From Pseudocolwellia sp049933045 (GTDB taxonomy: Bacteria; Pseudomonadota; Gammaproteobacteria; Enterobacterales; Alteromonadaceae): DNA of 64,000 nt. Below the pieces are notes generated by a model. It saw only the letters and a program-made list of their open reading frames with translations, made no database searches and was not told the DNA's origin. The stretch is taken from the NCBI RefSeq assembly GCF_049933045.1, contig NZ_CP187926.1:3100001-3164000 (forward strand), given 5' to 3'. Positions 36,220-45,353 of this stretch are shown in pieces. Made by a program: the position numbers and the translations under genes. Every line of letters begins with the position of its first letter. The stretch's first letter is position 1.

Positions 36220-36705
36220 CTATTTCTCGTACACACAAAAATCTAAGTTATAGTGGTTTTTATCATCCGCCAGACGCTTAGTGCTACTCACCTTTTTCCA
36301 TATATTTGTATCATAAAATGGGAATTGTGTATCACCTTCAATCTCAGCTTCTATATGGGTAATGTATAAACGGTCGGCGGCTGGTAAACAATGTTGATAA
36401 ATTGCGCCTCCACCTATCACCATAACTTCTTCTACATCATTCACCAAAGCTAAAGCTGCATCTACAGAGATTACCGTTTCAATACCTTCAGCTTTATAAT
36501 TTTCATCACGCGAGATAACAATATTTTGTCTACCTGGTAATGGACGCCCTATCGACTCATAGGTTTTTCGCCCCATAATAACTGGCTTACCTAAAGTTGT
36601 TTTCTTAAAATAAGCAAGATCAGCAGGTAAATGCCAAGGCATGTCATTATCTTTTCCGATAATACGATTATTGGCTGTTGCCACTACCATAGAGAGTATT
36701 GTCAT
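36220..36705 (-). CDS. folA: Dihydrofolate reductase
   Basis: 161 aa, typical of chromosomal FolA. The substrate-site NDMPWHLPADLAYFK contains the catalytic acidic residue. The NADPH-binding GRKTYESIGRPLPGR and VMVIGGGAIYQ segments are intact. It reduces dihydrofolate to tetrahydrofolate for thymidylate, purine and methionine synthesis. It stands alone; a miniature element begins 25 nt upstream of the start codon, so its promoter may lie in or at the edge of that element. Confidence 0.96.
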   Translation of the reverse strand: MTILSMVVATANNRIIGKDNDMPWHLPADLAYFKKTTLGKPVIMGRKTYESIGRPLPGRQNIVISRDENYKAEGIETVISVDAALALVNDVEEVMVIGGGAIYQHCLPAADRLYITHIEAEIEGDTQFPFYDTNIWKKVSSTKRLADDKNHYNLDFCVYEK

Positions 36706-36729
36706 ATTTTTAGTCTGCTAAATAAGTTA

Positions 36730-36993
36730 TACCAAACGGATTTATTTATTGCTCACTTAGCGAGAATTTAAAGGCTTAGAGGCGAGACATTGATTGAAGA
36801 GAATGGTTATTCCCTTGTCAAAATCAATAACGCGGCATATGAGCCTTTAAATTCTCGCCCTTCGGGAGCTCATTAGCAAACTGATAACATCACAAAATTA
36901 AAAAAATATAGAATAACTATGTTTAATCAATTTTGCTTGTTCTAAGCTTGATAATGTAGCTCTAAGTTGCTCAATAAATTAATCCGTTTGGTA
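36730..36993. mobile_element. MITE-like element C, about 264 bp, no coding capacity
   Basis: The ends are TACCAAACGGATT (36730-36742) and its exact complement (36981-36993). They are flanked by TTA on both sides, which fits a 3-bp target duplication. Inside, GCGAGAATTTAAAGGCT (36760-36776) is perfectly inverted at 36842-36858, so the transcript would fold into a long hairpin. No reading frame is present. The parent element is not in the window. Confidence 0.65.
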
Positions 36994-37048
36994 TTAAGTG
37001 TCTATTACCACTCTGAAACCAGCATTTTGAATGATAACGGCTATATAT

Positions 37049-37085
37049 TAAAAAAGGTGTGAGATAATCATCTCTACACCTTTTT
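37049..37085 (-). terminator. Terminator downstream of obgE
   Basis: AAAAAGGTGT-g-AGAT and ATCT-ct-ACACCTTTTT pair into a hairpin with A and T runs at its ends, 55 nt beyond the obgE stop. Either orientation would work. Confidence 0.75.
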
Positions 37086-37140
37086 AACGTTCTTGAATTC
37101 AAGTATTAAGTTGAATATTTATACTTAAATTGAATTTGAA

Positions 37141-38301
37141 CTACTTACGATATTCAACTTCTACATCGTAATCATCTTCGTCCCACTCTTCATCATCTAA
37201 GTCGTCGGTTAAATCAGACATTGCATCTTCATGATACGTATCCCATTTAAATTCAACTGACTTACCATCAATGATTTCTTCTTCAGTAACCTTAGGTAAT
37301 GCTTCAATAAAGTCCATAACGTTATAACAAAGCTTTTCTGTACCTGTTTTAGCAAAGGCTGAAATACTTTGAATATGTCCTTCCCAAGCTAAACCTTCAA
37401 TCACTCTGTCCATAACTTCTTGAGCTTCATCTTCTAATAATAAATCAAGTTTATTAAAGACAACCCATCTTGGCTTACCAGCTAATTCAGGAGAATGTTG
37501 CTCTAACTCACTAATAATAGTAAGAGCATTTTCAAGAGGATCTGAACCATCCGCAGGTAATATATCAATAATATGAAGTAAGATACGACAACGTTCAAGA
37601 TGCTTTAAGAACTGAGTACCTAAACCAGCACCATCAGCGGCACCTTCAATAAGACCAGGAATATCAGCAATAACAAAACTACGTTGGCTGTCTAATCTCA
37701 CAACACCTAAATTAGGTACTAAAGTGGTAAACGGGTAATCAGCAACTTTTGGTTTCGCCGCAGAAACACTACGAATAAGGGTAGATTTACCTGCATTAGG
37801 TAAGCCTAAAAGACCAACGTCTGCTAATAAAAGTAACTCAAGTTGTAAATTTCTTATTTCACCTGGCGTACCATCAGATTTCTGACGAGGCGCTCGGTTA
37901 GTACTACTTTTGAATCGGCTATTGCCTAAACCATGCCAGCCGCCTTTAGCAACTAACAATTTTTGTTCATGTTGAGTTAAATCGCCCAACTGTTCACCTG
38001 TATCAACGTCAACAGTACGCGTTCCAACAGGAACTTTTAATATTAAATCTTCTGAGCCTCTACCTGTACAATCTCGGCTACGACCATTCTCTCCACGTTT
38101 TGCTCTATGAAAACGTTCAAAACGGTAGTCGATAAGTGTATTTAAACTTTCGTCAGCCATTAAGTAGACATCGCCACCATCTCCGCCGTCACCTCCATTA
38201 GGGCCACCGAATTCGATATATTTTTCTTTTCGAAAGCTTACGCAGCCATTTCCGCCGTCTCCAGCTTCAACTCTAATTTCAACTTCATCAACGAATTTCA
38301 T
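37141..38301 (-). CDS. obgE: Obg family GTPase ObgE (CgtA)
   Basis: 386 aa from the ATG at 38299-38301. A TTG six codons upstream extends the frame but homologues start MKFVDE. The glycine-rich Obg fold (about 1-158, with GGPNGGDGGDGGDV) is followed by the G domain, which has G1 GLPNAGKSTL, G3 DIPGLIEG and G4 FNKLD. The very acidic C-terminal tail (DDLDDEEWDEDDYDVEVEY) is typical. ObgE acts in 50S assembly and links growth to guanine nucleotide levels. It follows rplU-rpmA on the same strand, with a terminator between them. Confidence 0.95.
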   Translation of the reverse strand: MKFVDEVEIRVEAGDGGNGCVSFRKEKYIEFGGPNGGDGGDGGDVYLMADESLNTLIDYRFERFHRAKRGENGRSRDCTGRGSEDLILKVPVGTRTVDVDTGEQLGDLTQHEQKLLVAKGGWHGLGNSRFKSSTNRAPRQKSDGTPGEIRNLQLELLLLADVGLLGLPNAGKSTLIRSVSAAKPKVADYPFTTLVPNLGVVRLDSQRSFVIADIPGLIEGAADGAGLGTQFLKHLERCRILLHIIDILPADGSDPLENALTIISELEQHSPELAGKPRWVVFNKLDLLLEDEAQEVMDRVIEGLAWEGHIQSISAFAKTGTEKLCYNVMDFIEALPKVTEEEIIDGKSVEFKWDTYHEDAMSDLTDDLDDEEWDEDDYDVEVEYRK

Positions 38302-38375
38302 TTCAGTACAACACTCCAAGTGATGCTAACTTTTGATCTATTATAAACTATTTTTTAAACTTACAATATTTTTAC

Positions 38376-38403
38376 AAAAAAAAACCCGCTAGTCGCGGGT
38401 TTT
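38376..38403 (-). terminator. Terminator between rpmA and obgE
   Basis: AAAACCCGC and GCGGGTTTT pair around a short TAGTC loop. The nine-base A-run on the left gives a T-run on the minus strand, the direction of rplU-rpmA transcription. It may partly separate obgE expression from the ribosomal genes. Confidence 0.85.
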
Positions 38404-38433
38404 AGAACAATTTGTGATTGTTATTAAATAAAA

Positions 38434-38691
38434 CTACTCAGCAACAATGCTTACAAATTTACGGTTCTTAGGACCTTTAACTTCAAACTGAACTTTACCG
38501 TCAGTTAAAGCAAATAATGTATGGTCTTTACCGATACCCATGTTAGTACCTGGGTGAAATTTTGTTCCACGTTGACGAACAATAATGTTACCAGCCAAAA
38601 TTGATTCACCACCAAAGCGTTTAACACCTAGGCGTTTAGCTTCTGAATCGCGACCGTTACGTGTACTACCTGCAGCCTTTTTATGTGCCAT
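38434..38691 (-). CDS. rpmA: 50S ribosomal protein L27
   Basis: 85 aa, full length. The start MAHKKAAGSTRNGRDSEAKR is the canonical L27 N-terminus that reaches the peptidyl-transferase centre. No cleavable extension, as found in Firmicutes, is present. It follows rplU after 16 nt in the usual operon. Confidence 0.98.
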   Translation of the reverse strand: MAHKKAAGSTRNGRDSEAKRLGVKRFGGESILAGNIIVRQRGTKFHPGTNMGIGKDHTLFALTDGKVQFEVKGPKNRKFVSIVAE

Positions 38692-38707
38692 TTTATAGCG
38701 CTCCTAA

Positions 38708-39019
38708 TTAGCCGTTAATACCAGTAATTTTCACTTCAGTGAACCATTGACGATGGCCCGCTTGCTTACGTGAATGCTTACGACGTTTAAATTTAACAAT
38801 CTTGATTTTGTCAGCGCGACCTTGAGATACAATCTCAGCCACAACTTTACCACCAGCAATGTAAGGCGCGCCTACATTGATAGCTTCGCCATCAGCGATC
38901 ATTAAAACATTATCAAACTCAACTGAAGAACCAACTTCAAGTTCAAGTTTCTCTAGACGAAGGGTTTGACCTTCAGTTACACGATGCTGTTTGCCACCGC
39001 TCTGGAATACCGCGTACAT
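38708..39019 (-). CDS. rplU: 50S ribosomal protein L21
   Basis: 103 aa from the ATG at 39017-39019, which has a GGAG box 5 nt upstream. An upstream in-frame ATG at 39043 is not the family start. The sequence MYAVFQSGGKQHRV and the C-terminal FKRRKHSRKQAGHRQ are diagnostic of L21, which binds 23S rRNA and L20. It is divergent from ispB, as in Escherichia coli. Confidence 0.97.
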   Translation of the reverse strand: MYAVFQSGGKQHRVTEGQTLRLEKLELEVGSSVEFDNVLMIADGEAINVGAPYIAGGKVVAEIVSQGRADKIKIVKFKRRKHSRKQAGHRQWFTEVKITGING

Positions 39020-39252
39020 AGCTACTCCGTACTGCGCCATCATTTGTATGACGCTTTGATTTTTAAAATATAGGGCGCGAATTCTACGCTAACAAATCGA
39101 CTAGGGCAAGTATAAAAGTGATCATTTATCATTATTTTTACTTACGTTAAAAAGAGTCGTTATTGTACGCTTCATTTAGGCGCTAGATCGTGTAAACTCA
39201 TGCTTTCACTTGTAAAAATTTTATCACGAAAACAGGTTATTCCCTACGCTTT

Positions 39253-40224
39253 ATGGATCTTAAAAACATACAACTACTTTCTAATGACGATATGTCATTA
39301 GTTAACGATCTTATTTACTCTCAGCTTCAATCAGATGTTGCTTTAATTAACCAACTTGGTATTTACATTGTGAATGCTGGTGGTAAACGCATGCGTCCGA
39401 TGCTAACGGTTTTAGCCGCTAAAGCTTTGGGTTATAAAGGTAAAGATCATATTTCTATTGCCGCTATTATTGAATTTATACACACGGCAACCTTGTTACA
39501 TGATGACGTTGTTGATGAGTCAAATATGCGCAGAGGCAGGGAAACTGCTAATGCATTATTTGGTAATAGCGCGAGTGTACTTGTTGGTGATTTCTTATAT
39601 ACCCGCTCTTTTCAGATGATGACAAAATTAAATAATATGAACATTATGGATATTTTGTCTGATGCTACAAACATAGTAGCTGAGGGTGAAGTATTACAAT
39701 TAATGAATTGTAACGATCCTGATACAACAGAAGAAAGTTACTTAGAAGTTATTTATTGTAAAACGGCTAAATTATTTGAAGCCGCAACACGTTTAGCTGC
39801 TGTAATATCAGATCAACCTGAAGACGTTGAACTTGCCATGCTTAATTATGGCAAACACTTAGGTACAGCATTTCAATTAGTTGACGATATTATGGATTAC
39901 ACTGCCGACGCTAAAGAGATGGGAAAAAACGTAGGTGATGACTTAGCAGAAGGCAAACCTACATTACCGTTACTTTATGCCATGAAACACGGTTCAGAAG
40001 CTCAGAAACAACTAATACGTGATGCGATAGAGCATAGTAATGGCATGGACAACTTAAAAGCTATTTTAACGGCAATGGAAGAAACAGGTGCCTTAAAATA
40101 TACTCAGCAAAAAGCAGAAGAAGAAGCTGATAAAGCGATAAAATCCTTAAACCCATTACCTGATTCTGAATACAAACAAGCATTAGTAGAATTAGCTCAT
40201 ATTGCAGCTAATAGAACCGCTTAA
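39253..40224 (+). CDS. ispB: Octaprenyl diphosphate synthase
   Basis: 323 aa trans-prenyltransferase. The first Asp-rich motif is in LLHDDVVDESNMRRG and the second in QLVDDIMDYTAD. GKRMRPML is the substrate-binding segment. It makes the C40 side chain of ubiquinone and menaquinone (the exact chain length is inferred from orthology). It is a single gene divergent from rplU, closed by a strong terminator. Confidence 0.94.
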   Translation: MDLKNIQLLSNDDMSLVNDLIYSQLQSDVALINQLGIYIVNAGGKRMRPMLTVLAAKALGYKGKDHISIAAIIEFIHTATLLHDDVVDESNMRRGRETANALFGNSASVLVGDFLYTRSFQMMTKLNNMNIMDILSDATNIVAEGEVLQLMNCNDPDTTEESYLEVIYCKTAKLFEAATRLAAVISDQPEDVELAMLNYGKHLGTAFQLVDDIMDYTADAKEMGKNVGDDLAEGKPTLPLLYAMKHGSEAQKQLIRDAIEHSNGMDNLKAILTAMEETGALKYTQQKAEEEADKAIKSLNPLPDSEYKQALVELAHIAANRTA

Positions 40225-40267
40225 TATTGCTTTTTAAATAACAACATATTTGCGTTACTTACAAAAT

Positions 40268-40297
40268 AAAAAACCGCTCAATGAGCGGTTTTTTTTA
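40268..40297. terminator. Bidirectional terminator between ispB and mdh
   Basis: AAACCGCTCA and TGAGCGGTTT form a GC-rich stem with an A-run before and an eight-base T-run after, between convergent genes. Confidence 0.9.
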
Positions 40298-40323
40298 ATG
40301 TTTGATAGTAGTTAAACCATCAA

Positions 40324-41259
40324 TTAGCTATTGATAAAATCAATACCTTCATTAATATCATTGTTAAGTGTCGCTAACATATCATCTTTTGCTTTTTGTT
40401 CAAAAGCACTTAGCTCACCATAAGATAAAATTTCTTCAACGCCGTTCTTACCTAAACGAACTGGGTGTGCAAAGTATGCAGCATCACCATTTTCAACAGC
40501 AACATATGCATAATCTACAACGTCTTCACCTTGTAAGCCTTTAACTAAAGACAAACAAAAACGTGCAGCAGCAGCGCCCATTGATAAAGTAGCAGAACCA
40601 CCACCAGCTTTAGCATTTACAACTTCAGTACCTGCATTTTGAATGCGAGGAGTTAATGCAGCAACTTCTTCATCAGTAAAAGTAACGCCTTCAACTTGTG
40701 AAAGAAGAGGAAGAATAGTTGTACCTGAGTGACCACCGATTACAGGAACTTTAACTTCAGCAACATTTAAGCCTTTTAATTCAGCAATAAACGCTTCAGA
40801 ACGGATAACATCTAATGTTGTAATACCGAAAACACGCTTAGCATCATAAGTGCCTGCTTTTTTAAATACTTCAGCAACAATTGGAACTGTTCCGTTTACA
40901 GGGTTAGTGATAACACCAACCAATGCTTTAGGACAGTTAGCAACAATACCTTCCGCTAAAGTTTTGATAATACCCGCATTTACTGCGAATAAATCAGCAC
41001 GGTCCATACCTGGCTTACGTGGCATACCCGCTGGAATGATAACAATATCAGCACCAGTTAATGCACCCGCTAAATTATCAGCACCAAAACCTTCAACTGT
41101 TACAGCTGTAGGGATGTGGCTAAGATCAACAGCAACACCAGGAACAACTGGTGCAACATCATATAATGACAATTCAGAACCCGCAGGTAATTGAGTTTTT
41201 AATAATAAAGATAATGCTTGGCCAATTCCGCCAGCAGCGCCTAAAACAGCAACTTTCAT
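40324..41259 (-). CDS. mdh: Malate dehydrogenase
   Basis: 311 aa, of the enterobacterial-type NAD-dependent enzyme. The Rossmann motif GAAGGIGQA is at residues 7-15. The substrate arginines are in the mobile loop (AGMPRKPGMDR), and the catalytic His is in VIGGHSGTT. It interconverts malate and oxaloacetate in the TCA cycle. It is divergent from argR, a conserved arrangement. Confidence 0.97.
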   Translation of the reverse strand: MKVAVLGAAGGIGQALSLLLKTQLPAGSELSLYDVAPVVPGVAVDLSHIPTAVTVEGFGADNLAGALTGADIVIIPAGMPRKPGMDRADLFAVNAGIIKTLAEGIVANCPKALVGVITNPVNGTVPIVAEVFKKAGTYDAKRVFGITTLDVIRSEAFIAELKGLNVAEVKVPVIGGHSGTTILPLLSQVEGVTFTDEEVAALTPRIQNAGTEVVNAKAGGGSATLSMGAAAARFCLSLVKGLQGEDVVDYAYVAVENGDAAYFAHPVRLGKNGVEEILSYGELSAFEQKAKDDMLATLNNDINEGIDFINS

Positions 41260-41476
41260 GTGATGTCTCCGTTATTTGAGTAAATACGTAAATAATGATG
41301 CATGAAAGATATAGTATTGACCAATAAAAAACAAATTTTATTAATAAATATGCAATATAGCTTATAGTTTAATGACGTTTTTATTAAAACCCCATATAAT
41401 CAAGTGTTAGCTTTAGTAAGCTCTAACTAAATAAGCTAACGTTTTCTCAGTATTTTTCACAGTAAAACAATATAAT

Positions 41477-41947
41477 TTGGCGGTTCCATTGAAACAAGAA
41501 GCATTAGTACAAGCCTTTAAAGATCTCTTAAAACAAGAGCAGTTTGCCTCTCAAGGAGAAATTGTAGAAGCTTTAAAAGCTCAAGATTTTGATAACATTA
41601 GTCAATCTAAAGTTTCAAGAATGCTCAGTAAATTTGGTGCAGTAAGAACACGCAATGCACGTCAAGAAATGGTGTACTGTTTACCTGCAGAGTTGAGTGT
41701 GCCAACAGCTAAAAGCCCACTTAAACAACTTGTTTTAGATATTGAACATAATGATGTAATGATTATTATACGAACAAGCCCAGGTGCAGCTCAATTAATT
41801 GCACGCTTGTTAGATAGTTTAAGTAAAAGTGATGGTGTGTTGGGAACAATTGCGGGTGACGATACTATATTTATAGCACCAACTGATGTAACAAAAATAC
41901 AAAAGACGATTGAAAGATTAGAAGTACTTTTTTCTAAAAACTTTTAA
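41477..41947 (+). CDS. argR: Arginine repressor ArgR
   Basis: 156 aa if the TTG at 41477 is used. A second TTG at 41489 would align better with the Escherichia coli start (KQEALVQAF), and neither has a strong ribosome site. The N-terminal winged helix has SQSKVSRMLSKFGAVRTRNARQEMVY. The C-terminal hexamer/arginine domain has HTSPGAAQLIARLLDS-like RTSPGAAQLIARLLDS and GTIAGDDTIF. It represses arginine synthesis genes when arginine is bound. No confident ARG box was found in the mdh-argR spacer. Confidence 0.94.
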   Translation: MAVPLKQEALVQAFKDLLKQEQFASQGEIVEALKAQDFDNISQSKVSRMLSKFGAVRTRNARQEMVYCLPAELSVPTAKSPLKQLVLDIEHNDVMIIIRTSPGAAQLIARLLDSLSKSDGVLGTIAGDDTIFIAPTDVTKIQKTIERLEVLFSKNF

Positions 41948-42219
41948 CTTTGTCCCTATTGGTAAATGAAGAAGTCAGTAATTATTAACGCTTCTTTGTT
42001 TACCTTGTTTGATCCCTTCTGAAGTATTTAATTAAAAAACCTCTTCTTCGTTTATAAAAATCATTTCTTGATATATAAACGTCAAAAAATATTAAACGTT
42101 AACAGCTATTTTTACTTGCTTCATCGTTAAATTTTATTAGTCATAATTCCAATGAATTAAAAACACCTTAAACCGAGTTCAGGTTCATTAATGTGATTAA
42201 CTGACTTTATATTTTAAGC

Positions 42220-42272
42220 AAAAAAAAAGAGCGGTAAAACTAGACTTTGATCTGAGTATTTATACTGCTCTT
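42220..42272 (-). terminator. Terminator downstream of the Dyp-type peroxidase
   Basis: On the minus strand AAGAGC-a-GTA pairs with TAC-c-GCTCTT and runs into eight T, 22 nt beyond the peroxidase stop. The long loop lowers confidence. The remaining 270 bases of the argR-peroxidase spacer (from 41948) show nothing else. Confidence 0.6.
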
Positions 42273-42293
42273 ATTATGTTTCTATATTCGTAC

Positions 42294-43229
42294 CTAGCTA
42301 TCGATGTCGTCAGCCAGCTTTTCTAAGAATGTTAAACTTGGTGCAAAGAAAGCTGCGCCAGTTTCTGCTTGTGTATATTTCAGCATATGATCAAAATCTC
42401 CATTCTCATCACCAAAAATCATACTTTTAAGCATAATTTCAAAAGGCTTAGGAGATTGACAGTAAGATACAAAAAACAAACCTTGTTGCTTCATATCGCC
42501 ATAAGGCATGCTTTGTCTTAATATCTCAAGGGCATTACCCTCTTCATCCTTTAAACCCGTACGTTTAATGTGAGATGTAGGTAATTTGTTTTCTGTACTA
42601 TATTCTTCGTTATCAATTTTTGTACGCGCAAACACATCTTCTTGCGCTTTAACTTCTAACGTATTCCATAGATTTAAGTTATGACGATAACGCTGAACAT
42701 GTAAATAACTGCCTTTGGCAAATTCACTGTCTTCATCTTCACTCACTAAAGCGACTTCTCTTCTATGCATACCTTTAGGGTTTTCGGTACCGTCAACAAA
42801 ACCGGTTAAATCCCTGCCATCAAGAAAACGAAATGCACGTACTTGTTCAGCTAACTCAACACTGTCTCCTAATAAGGCACAAACTTTAGTTGTAACGATG
42901 TGGTTTACGTCTGCCCGATCACTTCTTATTTCTATATAAAGATCGTAATTGTTCGCTGGAGCAGTACGATCTTCGCAAGCCATTAGCGGAAAGTTGGTTA
43001 ACTCTTTAGGACGAGCGTTAGGATAAAACTCATCCCAATAACCAGCGCCTATAGCAAAAACACCAATAAGGTTGGCTTCAGAAAATCTGTCGGCGTATTT
43101 ATCGAGTAAAGCTGGAAGTCTTGATAATGCTTGGCGCAAGTAATCTTTTTTATCATCTAAAACATTAAACAGCAGATAATTGCCATGTAAGTTAGGTTCT
43201 GCACAAACACCAAATTGCTCTCTAGCCAT
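42294..43229 (-). CDS. Dyp-type haem peroxidase (YfeX-like)
   Basis: 311 aa. The GxxDG signature appears as DLTGFVDGTENP with the distal Asp. The C-terminal half contains HIKRTGL (likely proximal His region) and MPYGDMKQQGLFFVSYCQ. There is no signal peptide, matching the cytoplasmic class related to YfeX. These enzymes reduce H2O2 with broad substrates such as porphyrinogens. It stands alone; no encapsulin gene is adjacent. Confidence 0.92.
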   Translation of the reverse strand: MAREQFGVCAEPNLHGNYLLFNVLDDKKDYLRQALSRLPALLDKYADRFSEANLIGVFAIGAGYWDEFYPNARPKELTNFPLMACEDRTAPANNYDLYIEIRSDRADVNHIVTTKVCALLGDSVELAEQVRAFRFLDGRDLTGFVDGTENPKGMHRREVALVSEDEDSEFAKGSYLHVQRYRHNLNLWNTLEVKAQEDVFARTKIDNEEYSTENKLPTSHIKRTGLKDEEGNALEILRQSMPYGDMKQQGLFFVSYCQSPKPFEIMLKSMIFGDENGDFDHMLKYTQAETGAAFFAPSLTFLEKLADDIDS

Positions 43230-43436
43230 AAAAATCCTATTTGTCTGTTACGACTTTATTTTACACATTTTATTATTTAAGGAGATGATCATAATTCTAT
43301 TGTAGAAAAGCTTTAACGTAGCTTTTTTATAATCTTAAGTATTATAAACTACTTTTAATACTTTGATGAAAGAATCATCGAATATAGTCGATTCTAACTG
43401 ATTATAAACACTGTAAAAATATCAAATGATAAATAT

Positions 43437-43462
43437 TAAAAAAGCAGCCCGTAGGCTGCTTT
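43437..43462 (-). terminator. Terminator downstream of amtB
   Basis: AAAGCAGCC and GGCTGCTTT pair around CGTA, with an A-run on the left that becomes a T-run on the minus strand, 30 nt after the amtB stop. Confidence 0.88.
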
Positions 43463-43492
43463 ACATGTTTAATAAGCTTACTTTACACGTAA

Positions 43493-44773
43493 TTAGCCGC
43501 GTGTAAATTCAGGGTATGCTTCCATACCACAATCAGCCTTATCAACACCTTCGTATTCTTCTTCTTCTGTTACACGAATACCCATTACTAGTTTCAATAC
43601 AAACCAAACGATGAAACTTGTTACAAATACCCAAGTAAATATAGTTGCAGCACCAATCAGCTGACCACTAAATGAAGATGCAGAGTTAGTTACTGGTACT
43701 AATAATAAACCAAATAAACCAACTACACCGTGAACAGAGATAGCACCTACAGGATCATCAATCTTAATTTTATCAAGCGCTAAGATAGATAATACTACGA
43801 TGATACCAGCGATAGCACCAAAGATAGTTGCTTGAATTGGAGTAGGTGTTGAAGGTTCAGCTGTAATAGCAACAAGACCTGCTAACGCACCGTTTAAACA
43901 CATAGTTAAATCTGCTTTCTTAAATAAGATTTTAGCAAATAATAAAGCGGCAACAGCACCTGCAGCAGCAGCAGCGTTAGTATTTAAAAATACCATAGCA
44001 ACAGAGTTTGCACTGCTGATATCGCCAAGTTTTAATACAGAACCACCGTTAAAACCAAACCAACCCATCCATAAAATGAATGTACCTAATGTTGCCATTG
44101 GTAAGTTAGCACCTGGGATAGCGTTTACTTTACCGTCTGCAGTGTATTTACCTTTACGAGCACCAAGTAATAATACACCAGCTAAAGCAGCAGAAGCACC
44201 AGCCATATGTACGATACCTGAACCAGCGAAATCAGAGAAACCAAGGTCACCTAATGTATATAAACCAAATACAGCATCGCCATTCCAAGTCCAGCTACCT
44301 TCCATAGGGTAGATAAAGCCAGTTAAAACAACTGTAAATGCTAAGAAAGCCCAAAGCTTCATACGCTCAGCAACTGCACCAGAAACAATAGACATTGCTG
44401 TAGCAACGAATACTACTTGGAAAAAGAAGTCAGAAGCGTTTGAGTAAACTGAACCACCGTCAAAACCAGCTTCAGCAGACTCAGCTAAAACAGTTGCAAC
44501 TAGAGCATCTGCATCTGCAGCACCGTCAAGTGCAATACCGTTTAAGAATACACCACCACCGTACATGATGTCGTAACCGATAACTAAATACATGATTGAA
44601 GAAATAGCATATAAGGCTACGTTCTTAGTTAATATTTCAGTGGTGTTTTTAGCTCTAACTAAACCCGCTTCTAACATTGAGAAACCAGCAGCCATCCACA
44701 TAACTAATGCACCACAAATTAAGAAATAAAATGTGTCCATTGCATATTGAAGTTGAAAAATATTTTGTTCCAT
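43493..44773 (-). CDS. amtB: Ammonium transporter AmtB
   Basis: 426 aa integral membrane protein of the Amt/Rh family, with about 11 membrane helices. The conserved segments include MWMAAGFSMLEAGLVRAKNT, the DFAGSGIVHMAGASAALAG signature containing the first pore His, and SVHGVVGLFGLLLV with the second. It takes up ammonium under nitrogen limitation and is blocked by unmodified GlnK at its cytoplasmic face. It lies 12 nt after glnK in the standard operon. Confidence 0.97.
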   Translation of the reverse strand: MEQNIFQLQYAMDTFYFLICGALVMWMAAGFSMLEAGLVRAKNTTEILTKNVALYAISSIMYLVIGYDIMYGGGVFLNGIALDGAADADALVATVLAESAEAGFDGGSVYSNASDFFFQVVFVATAMSIVSGAVAERMKLWAFLAFTVVLTGFIYPMEGSWTWNGDAVFGLYTLGDLGFSDFAGSGIVHMAGASAALAGVLLLGARKGKYTADGKVNAIPGANLPMATLGTFILWMGWFGFNGGSVLKLGDISSANSVAMVFLNTNAAAAAGAVAALLFAKILFKKADLTMCLNGALAGLVAITAEPSTPTPIQATIFGAIAGIIVVLSILALDKIKIDDPVGAISVHGVVGLFGLLLVPVTNSASSFSGQLIGAATIFTWVFVTSFIVWFVLKLVMGIRVTEEEEYEGVDKADCGMEAYPEFTRG

Positions 44774-44785
44774 AATAATTACTCC

Positions 44786-45124
44786 TTAAAGTGCTTCAGC
44801 ATCGTTTTCGCCAGTACGAATACGTACAGCTTGTTCTAAGTTGTATACGAAGATTTTACCATCGCCAATTTTACCTGTGTAAGCTGCTTTAGCGATTACT
44901 TCAACTAAACGCTCAACAATATCGTCGTTTACAGCAATTTCCAATTTCACTTTAGGTAAAAAATCTACTTGGTATTCAGCACCACGATAAAGCTCGGTAT
45001 GACCTTTCTGACGACCGAAGCCTTTAACTTCACTCACAGTAAGACCTTCAACACCTATTTCAGATATAGCTTCACGAACATCATCAAGCTTGAAAGGCTT
45101 TATTATTGCATTTATTATTTTCAT
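44786..45124 (-). CDS. glnK: Nitrogen regulatory P-II protein GlnK
   Basis: 112 aa. KGFGRQKGHTELYRGAEYQVDF is the T-loop, with the uridylylated Tyr in ELYRGAEY. TGKIGDGKIFV is the ATP/ADP-binding B-loop region. It reports 2-oxoglutarate and ATP/ADP status and gates AmtB. Linkage to amtB favours GlnK over GlnB. The sigma-54-like promoter at 45161-45176 is about 37 nt upstream of the ATG. Confidence 0.96.
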   Translation of the reverse strand: MKIINAIIKPFKLDDVREAISEIGVEGLTVSEVKGFGRQKGHTELYRGAEYQVDFLPKVKLEIAVNDDIVERLVEVIAKAAYTGKIGDGKIFVYNLEQAVRIRTGENDAEAL

Positions 45125-45160
45125 TTAGTTGACCCCTATGTTTTGTATTAACATCTAATA

Positions 45161-45176
45161 TACAAATGGTATGCCA
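45161..45176 (-). promoter_or_regulatory. Sigma-54 promoter of glnK-amtB
   Basis: The minus strand reads TGGCATACCATTTGTA, i.e. a TGGCAT -24 box, 5 nt, then a TTGTA -12 box, against consensus TGGCAC-N5-TTGCA. The distance to the glnK ATG leaves about 25-30 nt of leader. NtrC-dependent sigma-54 control of glnK-amtB is established in other proteobacteria. Confidence 0.75.
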
Positions 45177-45237
45177 ATTAATTTTTACAATAAAAATCAA
45201 ATAGTTAAAAGGTTAAAATGTATTTTCAATGTTTTTA

Positions 45238-45287
45238 TTGCACCAAAACAAACCAGTAGAAGTTTGGCATGATATTAATTGGTGCAA
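45238..45287. promoter_or_regulatory. NtrC-type half-sites upstream of glnK
   Basis: TTGCACCAA (45238-45246) and TTGGTGCAA (45279-45287) each match one arm of the NtrC palindrome TGCACCA-N5-TGGTGCA, but they are 32 nt apart, so each would need a weak partner arm. Their position, about 65-110 nt upstream of the sigma-54 promoter, suits an enhancer. Confidence 0.5.
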
Positions 45288-45353
45288 AAATAGAGGCAAG
45301 ATTTAGTCTTTAATTAATAAGCTGAATTTAGAGAAAATAATCGGAGGGGAATT

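Noticed and set aside
41260..41476. ARG boxes for ArgR autoregulation
   Set aside because: TGCAT-type fragments are present but none forms the expected 18-bp palindrome or a tandem pair.
42175..42185. A third copy of the element A end (GAGTTCAGGTT)
   Set aside because: Eleven matching bases with no partner inverted repeat nearby; chance or an old relic cannot be told apart.
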